DNA of 11,244 nt from Oscillospiraceae bacterium (GTDB taxonomy: Bacteria; Bacillota; Clostridia; Oscillospirales; Ethanoligenentaceae). Position 1 is the first letter of the stretch, and every line of letters begins with the position of its first letter. Below the pieces are notes generated by a model. That model ran no database searches, was not told the origin of the DNA, and was given only the letters and a program-made list of their open reading frames with translations. A program made the translations under genes and the position numbers. The stretch lies in NCBI GenBank assembly GCA_003518885.1, contig DOXU01000258.1, positions 1 through 11,244 on the forward strand, written 5' to 3'. This document shows positions 1 through 6,809 of the stretch, one piece after another.

Positions 1-1
1 T

Positions 2-598
2 TCCTGTACCAGTATTGGCAGCGGTACACCAGGTGGCATTTTTATGCCCATTATCGCCATTAGTGCCCTTTCTGGCAGCCTATTTGCTTCTCTTGCTGGG
101 CACATTGGCCTTGCTTCTAGCTTAACCCCTGTCATTATCATTTGCGCTATGGCGGGCGGTTTAACTGCCTGTGTAAAGGCACCTGTCACTAGTATTGTCC
201 TCGTGATTGAGATGACCAGTAGTTTTTTACACATTTTACCGGTTGCCATTTGCACCTTTATTGCCCTTTTCCTGTCTGATCTTCTACATACTGCTCCTAT
301 CTATGAAGCCTTTCTTAACCGCTATATTCACAAAAATGGGTACACGACCACCTGTGACAAATGCGGTGAGATCATAGAACAAGTCGTAGAATATGGCTCA
401 AAAGTGGTTAACAAACACATTAAAGAGATCACCTGGCCAAAAGGCGCTCTGATCGTTGGGCTCTCTCGCGGAGACGATGAAATTATCCCCGATGGAAATA
501 CCCTCATTCTCCCCGGCGATTATCTATTAATTATGCTCCCACGCGGCAGAAGCAATGAAATCAAGCGCACGCTTCGACAATTTTGTGTGACAAAATAA
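2..598 (+). CDS. ClC-family chloride channel/antiporter with C-terminal RCK_C domain (5' truncated by window)
   Basis: An open frame runs from base 2 to a TAA at 596-598, giving the last 198 residues of a membrane protein. The first residues hold the ClC ion-pathway motif GIFMP (residues 12-16; family GxFxP). Hydrophobic helices follow, then PIY at the end of the membrane part, where ClC proteins keep the conserved pore tyrosine. Residues about 131-198 fit an RCK_C (TrkA_C) domain, with the pattern GS-x-V, P-x-G-x-LIVGLSRG and LPGDYLL. This soluble domain is known from other bacterial ClC proteins and usually has a ligand-sensing or regulatory role. A CDKC pair lies in the linker between the two parts. 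The protein should move Cl- (or F-/H+) across the cytoplasmic membrane; the substrate cannot be decided here. The internal ATG at 44 lies inside a membrane motif and is not the start. The gene converges on the polysaccharide operon. Confidence 0.9.
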   Translation, partial: SCTSIGSGTPGGIFMPIIAISALSGSLFASLAGHIGLASSLTPVIIICAMAGGLTACVKAPVTSIVLVIEMTSSFLHILPVAICTFIALFLSDLLHTAPIYEAFLNRYIHKNGYTTTCDKCGEIIEQVVEYGSKVVNKHIKEITWPKGALIVGLSRGDDEIIPDGNTLILPGDYLLIMLPRGRSNEIKRTLRQFCVTK

Positions 599-601
599 AA
601 G

Positions 602-645
602 AAACAGGGAGCACTTTTAATAGAAAGTGCTCCCTGTTTTTCTTT
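602..645. terminator. Bidirectional intrinsic terminator between ClC gene and polysaccharide operon
   Basis: A perfect 16-bp inverted repeat (602-617 with 624-639) with a 6-base loop. The core is ACAGGGAGCACTTT. It is followed by a T-run on the plus strand and by a TTTTATTTTG tract when read on the minus strand. It sits between the ends of two converging genes and can serve both. Confidence 0.93.
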
Positions 646-652
646 GTTCTTT

Positions 653-1741
653 TTATGATTCTTTTAACGTGGACAGCAGTCCCACAATTTTTTCTGCAGC
701 GTGCCCATTTCCATATAAAGGCGGATGCTTTTGGGCTGGCCTAGCTTGTGCAAATTTTTGGAGTAAATCCTTTTTATTTGCCTGTGCAAGGCGGTTCCAG
801 CCCTCCTCAATGGTTTCAACCCATTCCGTCTCTTCTCGAACGGTAACGCAAGGCACATTAAGCAAGTACGCTTCCTTTTGCAGACCACCGGAATCGGTAA
901 TGATCGTCCGCGCATGCCCGGCCAACCACAACATTTGCAAATATCCAACTGGTTGAATAAATCGAATATTACGATAGATCTGCTGCTCCATCAAGTGAGC
1001 GACCAATGTTTTTGTGCGTGGATGCACAGGGAAAATCACAGGATAAGGCAACTCTTCAAAGGCCGCTAAAATCTGCATCAGATTTTGTTCGCCCGCCGTG
1101 TTTTCCGCACGATGAATGGTCGCCAATACCCAATCTTTTTGAATGCAAGGGCCTTGTTCAAAAAGATTTTCAAGTTGATCCCAGGGCGATCCATTCTTTT
1201 CTGCCAGCTCTTTGTAAAAATACAAAGCATCACACATTACATCGCCAACCAAATGAACGCCCTGGGTAATTCCTTCATGTTGCAAATGCATACCAGCTGT
1301 TTTGGTCGGTGTAAACAATAATGTGGAAAGATGGTCTGTAAGAACTCGATTCTGTTCTTCCGGCATTTTTCGATTAAAAGAACGTAAACCGGCTTCTACA
1401 TGGGCCACCGGAATACAAAGTTTAGCAGCAGCCAAAGCAGCCGCTAGTGTGGAATTGGTATCCCCGTAAACCAATACCCCATCTGGTTTTTCTTTTAATA
1501 AGACTGCCTCAATCTTTTCCAACATTTCACCGGTTTGTTTGCCGTGTGTGCCAGAACCTACCCCAAGTGCATAATCCGGATGCGCAATCTGAAGTTCTGT
1601 AAAGAATACAGCTGACATATTGGCATCATAATGTTGCCCGGTATGGACTAAAATTTCCGTATGCGCTTTTCGTAAAACACGAGAAACGGCCGCTGCTTTA
1701 ATAAACTGCGGCCTTGCTCCTACAACCGTGACGATCTTCAT
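653..1741 (-). CDS. wecB: Non-hydrolysing UDP-N-acetylglucosamine 2-epimerase (WecB/WbpI family)
   Basis: 362 residues, full length for the family. The enzyme interconverts UDP-GlcNAc and UDP-ManNAc, or in the WbpI branch epimerises UDP-GlcNAc(3NAc)A. Conserved residues match E. coli WecB in order: R10 and K15 in GARPQFIK, D94 in YGDTNS, E116 in HVEAGLR, E128 in PEEQNR and H210 in ATIHRAEN. The C-terminal UDP-binding half carries PVHPRTK and DSGGLQKEA. The GARPQFIK and REETEWVET versions of the motifs are the ones usual in WbpI-like and archaeal/Gram-positive proteins rather than enterobacterial WecB, so the exact substrate is open. The ATG has AGGAG 7 nt upstream. It is the last gene of the operon, 4 nt after the acyltransferase stop. 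The protein is cytosolic and soluble. Confidence 0.93.
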   Translation of the reverse strand: MKIVTVVGARPQFIKAAAVSRVLRKAHTEILVHTGQHYDANMSAVFFTELQIAHPDYALGVGSGTHGKQTGEMLEKIEAVLLKEKPDGVLVYGDTNSTLAAALAAAKLCIPVAHVEAGLRSFNRKMPEEQNRVLTDHLSTLLFTPTKTAGMHLQHEGITQGVHLVGDVMCDALYFYKELAEKNGSPWDQLENLFEQGPCIQKDWVLATIHRAENTAGEQNLMQILAAFEELPYPVIFPVHPRTKTLVAHLMEQQIYRNIRFIQPVGYLQMLWLAGHARTIITDSGGLQKEAYLLNVPCVTVREETEWVETIEEGWNRLAQANKKDLLQKFAQARPAQKHPPLYGNGHAAEKIVGLLSTLKES

Positions 1742-1745
1742 CTTG

Positions 1746-2504
1746 TCACTCCTGATTTTCTAATAGCTGTTCTTCCGGCACTGAACGCAGTGGCTTTGCC
1801 GGATTTCCTGCTACAATTGTCTTTTCTGTAATATCGTGTGTAACAACGCTACCAGCAGCAGCAAAGCCATCCATTTCTACTGTACGACCAGGCAAAAGTA
1901 CTGCTCCAGCACCAATCCGACCACCATTTTCAACCGTTATCCCTTTGAATGCTTGAAAACGTGCTTTGGTCCTTCCTGCAAATGCATCATTTGAAGTAAC
2001 CACCCCTGGTGCAATAAAACAATCATTTTTTAACACAGAATGGGCGGTAAGATAAGCACCCGCTTCCACTTTACAACGCCTGCCTATCGTCACAGAGTTT
2101 TCTACCGTAACACCACGCCCAATAATGGTTTGCACGCCTATTTTAACTTTTTCTCGTACGCTAGCATTGTCTGCTACCAGTACTTGTTTCTCCAGCTTAA
2201 CTCCAGCATAAACGATCGCACCTGTACCAATAATGCACGCATCTGCAATTTGTGCGGCGCACTGTGCCTCCGTTGTCGTTGTGGCGCTACGCGCTGCTTT
2301 AAACGGCTGCTTTCCTATGCAAGCGAAATCATCAATACGCACACCATCCCCGAGCCGTGTACCAGCATGCACAACAACATGGTGCCCAATGACACAGTTT
2401 TTCCCTATTTGCACATTCTTTTCGATAACGCAGTAAGCGCCAATTATTGTACCATCCCCAATAATTGCCTCCTCACTAATCGTTTTCTCAAAGCCTTTCG
2501 ACAT
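1746..2504 (-). CDS. Left-handed beta-helix (hexapeptide-repeat) acyltransferase
   Basis: 252 residues made almost entirely of imperfect hexapeptide repeats of the [LIV]-G-x4 type: IIGDGTIIG, VQIGKNCVIG, LGDGVRID, IIGTGAIVYAG, IIGRGVTVE, VTIGRRCKVEAG, RIGAGAVLLPG. It ends with the VAGNPAK signature (residues 231-237) common to sugar O/N-acetyltransferases. H155 (TAHSV) and the TSND segment at 170-173 are candidate active-site positions. Known relatives transfer an acetyl or other acyl group from a CoA or ACP donor to an amino or hydroxyl group of a nucleotide sugar; which sugar is not decidable. The open frame continues upstream to 2699, but ATG 2504 has GGAGG 6 nt upstream and starts the repeat domain. 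That start overlaps the end of the dehydrogenase gene by 17 nt, suggesting translational coupling. Confidence 0.85.
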   Translation of the reverse strand: MSKGFEKTISEEAIIGDGTIIGAYCVIEKNVQIGKNCVIGHHVVVHAGTRLGDGVRIDDFACIGKQPFKAARSATTTTEAQCAAQIADACIIGTGAIVYAGVKLEKQVLVADNASVREKVKIGVQTIIGRGVTVENSVTIGRRCKVEAGAYLTAHSVLKNDCFIAPGVVTSNDAFAGRTKARFQAFKGITVENGGRIGAGAVLLPGRTVEMDGFAAAGSVVTHDITEKTIVAGNPAKPLRSVPEEQLLENQE

Positions 2505-3795
2505 GAGAAGCCTCCAGCCCTTTGGTTGCTCCACGTGTATCGAAAACTGCACGAGCATATTTTGCGATAAAATCACGATCATAGGCACTATGATTAGTTG
2601 TAATGACGACTGCATCCGCTGCTTGCAAGGCTTTTTCATCCACCGGAATGGATGTGTAAATTTTTCCGTTCTGGTCAAAGGAAGGAATAAAAGGATCATT
2701 GTAAACGATCTGGGCCCCTTCTTTTTCCAACAACGAGATAATCTTCAGTACCGGTGATTCACGCAAATCATCAATATCGGGTTTATAGGCCACTCCCAAC
2801 AAAAAGATTCGGCTACCATTCAGCGGTTTCTTTTGGTGATTCAAAATCTTAGAGATTCGTCCAATAATATATTCCGGCATGCCATTATTAATTTCACCCG
2901 CAATTTCAATTAAACGCGTGTGGTAATTATAGGCACGTGCTTTCCATGTCAGATAAAATGGATCCAAGGGAATGCAATGTCCCCCCAGCCCAGGACCAGG
3001 ATAGAAGGCCATATAACCATACGGTTTTGTTTTGGCTGCATCAATCACTTCCCATACGGGAATGCCCATGCGGTCGCACAAAATCGCCATTTCATTTGCC
3101 AAGGCAATGTTAATATTCCGAAAGGTGTTTTCAAGAATTTTTTCCATCTCTGCCACTTTAGGGCTAGAGACACGACAAACTCCGCCTTCCAAAATATTAT
3201 CATAAAATGACGCCGCTAAATCCGTGCAAGCTGGCGTAACTCCACCTACTACCTTAGGTGTGTTTTTTGTTTTGTATTGTTTATTGCCAGGGTCCACACG
3301 CTCAGGTGAGAAGGCAAGAAAAACATCTTTTCCTACTGTCAGCCCCTTGGCCTCCAGTAGAGGCTGGATAATTTCCTCCGTTGTTCCAGGATAAGTTGTA
3401 CTTTCCAAAATAACTAACATGCCTGGATGAGCAAATTGTGCAATCGATTCTGCAGAGGCACGCACATAACTAATATCTGGTTGTTGATAAACATCCAACG
3501 GTGTAGGAACACAGATCGAGACACAATCGCAATCACGCAAACCAGTATAATTCGTTGTCCCACGCAAACGGCCTGCTTTAACTAAATCTGCCAGATCTTT
3601 ATCGACCACATCGCCAATATAATTGTGTCCGCTGTTCAGCCAATCTGTCTTTTTTTGTTGAACATCAAACCCCGTAGTATCGTATCCGGCTCGTGCTGCC
3701 TCCACTGAAAGTGGCAATCCAACATAGCCAATGCCAATAATACCAATTTTAGCTGTCCGCTCTTTAATTGCTTGTTTTAGGCGCTCGTATTCCAA
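2488..3795 (-). CDS. wbpA: WbpA-type UDP-N-acetyl sugar 6-dehydrogenase
   Basis: 435 residues, usual length for UDP-glucose/GDP-mannose dehydrogenases. An N-terminal NAD+ fold has the GIGYVGLP motif at residues 21-28. Next come ESTTYPGTTEE (131-141) and FSPERVDPGN, then the central helix with K219 and N223 (EKILENTFR). The catalytic C274 is in GGHCIP, and a C-terminal Rossmann fold has GVAYKPDIDDLRESP. The enzyme oxidises the C6 alcohol of a UDP-HexNAc to the uronic acid using 2 NAD+. The STTYPGTTEE and TKPYGYMAFYPGPGLGG patterns resemble WbpA/UDP-GlcNAc dehydrogenase more than WecC, but the UDP-ManNAc substrate cannot be excluded. The start is TTG at 3793-3795, chosen because AGGAGG lies exactly 7 nt upstream. 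It overlaps the end of the dehydratase gene by 19 nt. Confidence 0.9.
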   Translation of the reverse strand: MEYERLKQAIKERTAKIGIIGIGYVGLPLSVEAARAGYDTTGFDVQQKKTDWLNSGHNYIGDVVDKDLADLVKAGRLRGTTNYTGLRDCDCVSICVPTPLDVYQQPDISYVRASAESIAQFAHPGMLVILESTTYPGTTEEIIQPLLEAKGLTVGKDVFLAFSPERVDPGNKQYKTKNTPKVVGGVTPACTDLAASFYDNILEGGVCRVSSPKVAEMEKILENTFRNINIALANEMAILCDRMGIPVWEVIDAAKTKPYGYMAFYPGPGLGGHCIPLDPFYLTWKARAYNYHTRLIEIAGEINNGMPEYIIGRISKILNHQKKPLNGSRIFLLGVAYKPDIDDLRESPVLKIISLLEKEGAQIVYNDPFIPSFDQNGKIYTSIPVDEKALQAADAVVITTNHSAYDRDFIAKYARAVFDTRGATKGLEASHVERL

Positions 3796-5684
3796 GACGA
3801 GGCCTCCTTTCCATAAGGATCACATGGAAACTTTGAATGATGAAATGTAGGAACCAATGTCCGCACACATTCAAACGCACCCATCTCATCCCGATCCTGC
3901 AAATGTTTCCAAAGGATATCCAGCAGTTCACGCAGATGCTCTTCTGTGTTGCCCAGCGATTTACAAATATAAATTTTATTGTTTGAAGTTTTGGTAACGT
4001 CTTCGTTAGCTAAGCTAATTTCCTCAAATAATTTTTCACCTGGCCGAAGGCCTGTAAAGATAATTTGAATATCCTTTTCTGGTTCGTATCCAGATAAACG
4101 AATCAAGTCACAAGCCAAATCATAAATTAAGACCGGTCTACCCATATCTAAAACAAAAATCTCACCGCCGTGCGCCATTGCACCGGCTTCCATAACCAAT
4201 TGCACTGCCTCTGGAATGGTCATAAAATACCGACGCATTTCGGGGTGAGTAACCGTAACGGGCCCTCCGTTTTCAATTTGTTTTTTAAAGAAAGGAACGA
4301 CACTCCCACTGCTTCCTAACACATTGCCAAACCGCACAGCAGCCAGATCCGTCCCTTTCTGATGACTTAACATCCGAATACACATCTCGGCAATCCGCTT
4401 GGAGGCACCCATAATGTTAGCGGGATTCACCGCTTTATCTGTGGAAATAAGGATGAATTTTTCTGCCTTGGCTGCAATAGCTGCCCTCGCGACATTCAAT
4501 GTCCCAAAAACATTGTTTTTTAGTGCTTCACATGGATTGTATTCCATCATAGGAACATGTTTATGAGCCGCCGCATGAAAAATAACTTGCGGATGATATA
4601 AATCGAAAACTTCCTGCAGTCTGCCGACATCCCTTATAGAACCCAAAAGCAAGCGATATCGACTACGCGGATATTTTTTCAGTAATTCATTGTTGATAGC
4701 ATAAAGCCCGTTTTCGAAGATATCAAAAATAAGCAACTCTTTGGCACCAAAATCCAGTACCTGTCTACAAATTTCCGAACCAATGGAGCCTGCTCCACCC
4801 GTTACCAAGACGGTCTTGCCCTTTACGAACGCATTGACCGCCTCCATATTCAAATGAACAGAATCTCTCTTCAATAAGTCTTCCAAATTCAAATCCGAAA
4901 CATTCGTGCCACTTAAGGAAGATTCATTAACATCATCAATCCCACCATAGCGTTTTAATTGACAATGTAACCGATGACAATCCATCAGCAATTTTTTGAC
5001 CAAGTCGTGATCTTCCCCATCGGGCCTAAAGGCCAAAATCACTTCTCCGATATTATAGGTATGAACAATTTCATCCAGCTTGTCCCGACCGCCAACCACT
5101 TGCAGGCCGCCCGCTTTTTTTCCCCACATGTTCTGATTGTCGTCCATAAAACAAACAGGCAAACGTTTATCCTCAGGATTATTAACCAATCGACGCCAAA
5201 GATTCACACCTGCTTCTCCCGCGCCATAGATTAACACACGATTCATCCCATTACGCATCCGAAGAGTCCGGATGCGCATTTGCGCCCAAGTGGCAGCTCG
5301 CACAGATACACGTATCGCTAGGATTAAAAATAACTCCAAAATAGCAATTAAAATCAAGATTTCATAAGAGATAAATTGAAAAATCGCCGCGAATAAGAGC
5401 AAAATAACCGTGGAAGTCGCAATAGAACCAATCTGTCGAAGATATTCGGGCAGGCCGGATCGGCTCCAAACGTCACGATAACAGCGGAACAATACATTGC
5501 AAAGCAGGAGAACTACAATGGCAAGCAAAACAAACTCCGCCCGGGACACGTAAAAATTAGCTTTTAGGGCTGCATTGGAAAAACCAAATCGCAACCCCAA
5601 TCCAATGACGACAGCAGTTGTCACCGCCGCCATATCCCACACCACATAAATGATTGTGGAAATCAATTTCTGAACCATGCGCAT
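3777..5684 (-). CDS. capD: Membrane-anchored UDP-GlcNAc 4,6-dehydratase (WbpM/CapD/PglF family)
   Basis: 635 residues, the full-length form. The N-terminus has about four membrane helices (roughly 8-30, 50-66, 88-105, 108-127). Next comes a Rossmann-like domain beginning with IYGAGEAG (152-159), and then the catalytic SDR domain with TGGAGSIGS (295-303). STDKAVNP (414-421) and MGASK (425-429) give the Ser-Met-Lys arrangement, with Met in place of the usual SDR Tyr, characteristic of WbpM-type dehydratases. Known members remove water from UDP-GlcNAc to give a UDP-4-keto-6-deoxy-HexNAc, the precursor of FucNAc, QuiNAc, bacillosamine or pseudaminic acid; the stereochemistry (retaining or inverting) is not visible. 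It is the first gene of the four-gene operon. The ATG at 5684 has AGGTGAG about 9 nt upstream; the second ATG (5678) is less well placed. Confidence 0.92.
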   Translation of the reverse strand: MRMVQKLISTIIYVVWDMAAVTTAVVIGLGLRFGFSNAALKANFYVSRAEFVLLAIVVLLLCNVLFRCYRDVWSRSGLPEYLRQIGSIATSTVILLLFAAIFQFISYEILILIAILELFLILAIRVSVRAATWAQMRIRTLRMRNGMNRVLIYGAGEAGVNLWRRLVNNPEDKRLPVCFMDDNQNMWGKKAGGLQVVGGRDKLDEIVHTYNIGEVILAFRPDGEDHDLVKKLLMDCHRLHCQLKRYGGIDDVNESSLSGTNVSDLNLEDLLKRDSVHLNMEAVNAFVKGKTVLVTGGAGSIGSEICRQVLDFGAKELLIFDIFENGLYAINNELLKKYPRSRYRLLLGSIRDVGRLQEVFDLYHPQVIFHAAAHKHVPMMEYNPCEALKNNVFGTLNVARAAIAAKAEKFILISTDKAVNPANIMGASKRIAEMCIRMLSHQKGTDLAAVRFGNVLGSSGSVVPFFKKQIENGGPVTVTHPEMRRYFMTIPEAVQLVMEAGAMAHGGEIFVLDMGRPVLIYDLACDLIRLSGYEPEKDIQIIFTGLRPGEKLFEEISLANEDVTKTSNNKIYICKSLGNTEEHLRELLDILWKHLQDRDEMGAFECVRTLVPTFHHSKFPCDPYGKEASSWNTSA

Positions 5685-5705
5685 AAAAACGCTCTCACCT
5701 TTTTT

Positions 5706-5732
5706 AAAAATACCCGGCTAAACTGCCGGGTA
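5706..5732 (-). terminator. Terminator-like hairpin in the capD operon leader (candidate attenuator)
   Basis: Read on the minus strand, TACCCGGC and GCCGGGTA form a perfect 8-bp stem (5732-5725 with 5718-5711) with loop AGTTTA, followed at once by TTTTT. It lies inside the transcribed leader, only some 12 nt before the Shine-Dalgarno site of the first gene. It can therefore only act on this operon. In the plus direction no T-run follows. The U-tract is short (5), so termination strength is uncertain. Confidence 0.6.
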
Positions 5733-5738
5733 AAGACA

Positions 5739-5788
5739 ACGACATCTAAAAACGTGTCTATATCTGACGGCAAAAAATAAGACGTCGT
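5739..5788 (-). promoter_or_regulatory. Leader hairpin upstream of the capD attenuator
   Basis: In the minus-strand leader RNA, ACGACGUCU (5788-5780) can pair with AGAUGUCGU (5747-5739) over 9 bp with one G-U pair, closing a 32-nt loop. Within that loop UUGCCG (5773-5768) could pair with CGGCAG (5728-5723) in the downstream terminator stem. Alternative structures are therefore possible. The pairing is seen directly; a regulatory role is inferred. It resembles no riboswitch class I can recognise. Confidence 0.35.
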
Positions 5789-5809
5789 ATTTTGCGAAAA
5801 CTAAATTTT

Positions 5810-5838
5810 ATTATACGGAAGCACATGCATTTTGTCAA
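5810..5838 (-). promoter_or_regulatory. Perfect consensus sigma-A promoter of the polysaccharide operon
   Basis: On the minus strand TTGACA (5838-5833) is followed by a 17-bp spacer and TATAAT (5815-5810), matching the consensus at all twelve positions. Transcription should start near 5803, leaving a leader of about 119 nt before the capD ATG. Confidence 0.88.
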
Positions 5839-5862
5839 TCAGACCCCAAGATGAATTCGTCC

Positions 5863-5905
5863 AAAATGCCCGGGCAGAAAAGCCGAAACTTTTCCATCCG
5901 GGCAT
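5863..5905 (-). terminator. Probable terminator of the yaaL-bofA unit
   Basis: On the minus strand ATGCCCGG (5905-5898) pairs with CCGGGCAT (5873-5866). Inside this lie a 3x3 internal loop and a second stem, GAAAAG/CTTTTC, with loop TTTCGG. Only TTTT follows. The position, about 20 nt after the bofA stop and just before the capD operon promoter, supports termination here, although the U-tract is weak. Confidence 0.6.
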
Positions 5906-5926
5906 CCATGTTCTAACTGCTTCTTC

Positions 5927-6211
5927 TCATAAATGCAGGCAAACACGTAAGATAAGTAGCCCAGCAACTCCGGGAAAACCCAGAATAACCGCAATCCCCG
6001 TTGCCCATAAATTTATTCCCACGCCAATGCCCATAAAAGTGCTTAACGCATTCACACCCCATAGTGCAAAACAACCGATTCCCCCACTCAGGGCCCATTT
6101 CCCCAGTAAGCGCGGATTTCGAAAAAGCAGAATCAGCAGAAAAACGATAAATGCAAAAGCTCCAAATAGTAAGTATTCCCCTATTCCATTCGAGCTTAGG
6201 GTCGCAAGCAT
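5927..6211 (-). CDS. bofA: BofA-family sigma-K processing inhibitor
   Basis: 94 residues (B. subtilis BofA has 87), almost wholly hydrophobic. There are predicted membrane segments at about 12-30 and 37-55 and a conserved hydrophobic C-terminal segment at 65-90. The latter contains GINLWATGIAVILGFPGVAG, which fits the family pattern G-I-N-x2-T-x5-G-x-L-G-x-P-G. In B. subtilis BofA sits in the outer forespore membrane with SpoIVFA and holds the SpoIVFB protease inactive until the forespore signal arrives. The ATG at 6211 has AAGGAGG 8 nt upstream; an upstream in-frame TTG (6238) contains this ribosome site and is rejected. It follows the DUF2508 gene by 34 nt, the yaaL-bofA order known from B. 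subtilis. Confidence 0.88.
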   Translation of the reverse strand: MLATLSSNGIGEYLLFGAFAFIVFLLILLFRNPRLLGKWALSGGIGCFALWGVNALSTFMGIGVGINLWATGIAVILGFPGVAGLLILRVCLHL

Positions 6212-6245
6212 CTGATTGTCCTCCTTTTTTAAACTCAAGTAGGAA

Positions 6246-6524
6246 TTATATCCTTTGTAAACTCCTTACCCGTTCTTTACGAACTCCCTGCCGTTTTGCC
6301 TCACGTGTCAGATAGCGATTCCTAGCGGTTAATGCTTGCATTTGGTAAATACACTCTTCTAAAAGATCTGGATCATTTTGTTGATCAAATCGTGAGGAGA
6401 CAACTTCAAATTTCCTTTTTACCTTATCCATTTCCTCCAAAAGGGGTTCCCCTCTATTTGGCTCCGGGACAATACGCCGCCAACGAGACGCCATTTCCAA
6501 AAATTCAGCAACCAAACTTTCCAT
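6246..6524 (-). CDS. yaaL: YaaL-like DUF2508 protein
   Basis: 92 charged, mainly alpha-helical residues with no membrane segment. The C-terminal half has the DUF2508 pattern: F-D-x4-DPDLLEE, then an A-x4-RYLTREAKRQG stretch (residues 66-80). The function is unknown. The family is recognised mainly because it precedes bofA in B. subtilis and many sporeformers, as here. I chose ATG 6524 because AAGGAG is 7 nt upstream. The ATG at 6530 sits directly against that site. An in-frame ATG at 6602 would add 26 residues (MEERNWANLIW...) but its nearest GGAG is about 14 nt away. The frame stays open further to 6731, so a longer form is not excluded. Confidence 0.75.
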   Translation of the reverse strand: MESLVAEFLEMASRWRRIVPEPNRGEPLLEEMDKVKRKFEVVSSRFDQQNDPDLLEECIYQMQALTARNRYLTREAKRQGVRKERVRSLQRI

Positions 6525-6729
6525 GTCCATACTCCTTTTCCACTCTTTCAATTTGTTTACAACACCCAACCATATCAAATTGGCCCAATTTCTTTCTTCC
6601 ATCGTCAGCTTAAACGCTCCTTTCTCTTTTCCCTCTTCCGTTCCGTTTTCCACCATCCTATTTATATGCACATTTCCTCCATAGGTTGCCTGTCCATCTT
6701 TAAAATTTGCAAACAAAACCGCAAAAGAC

Positions 6730-6783
6730 AAAATGCCCTGTATCCGACGACTGTATAACAGTCAAAAAGATACAGGGCATTTT
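6730..6783 (-). terminator. Terminator after spoIIID with nested hairpin
   Basis: A perfect 15-bp inverted repeat (6730-6744 with 6769-6783; core TGCCCTGTATC) encloses a second perfect 6-bp hairpin, GACTGT/ACAGTC, at 6749-6763. On the minus strand the outer stem ends in CATTTTGTCTTTTGC. It begins 26 nt after the spoIIID stop and separates spoIIID from the yaaL-bofA unit. Confidence 0.8.
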
Positions 6784-6809
6784 GCCTTAATGGAATAAGT
6801 ACATGTACA

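Noticed and set aside
627..2757. Several plus-strand ORFs over the epimerase, acyltransferase and dehydrogenase genes
   Set aside because: They are antisense shadows of strongly supported genes and show no protein-family features or ribosome sites.
5832..6215. 127-codon plus-strand ORF antisense to bofA
   Set aside because: It covers the capD operon promoter, a terminator and bofA; its composition is low-complexity and family-less.
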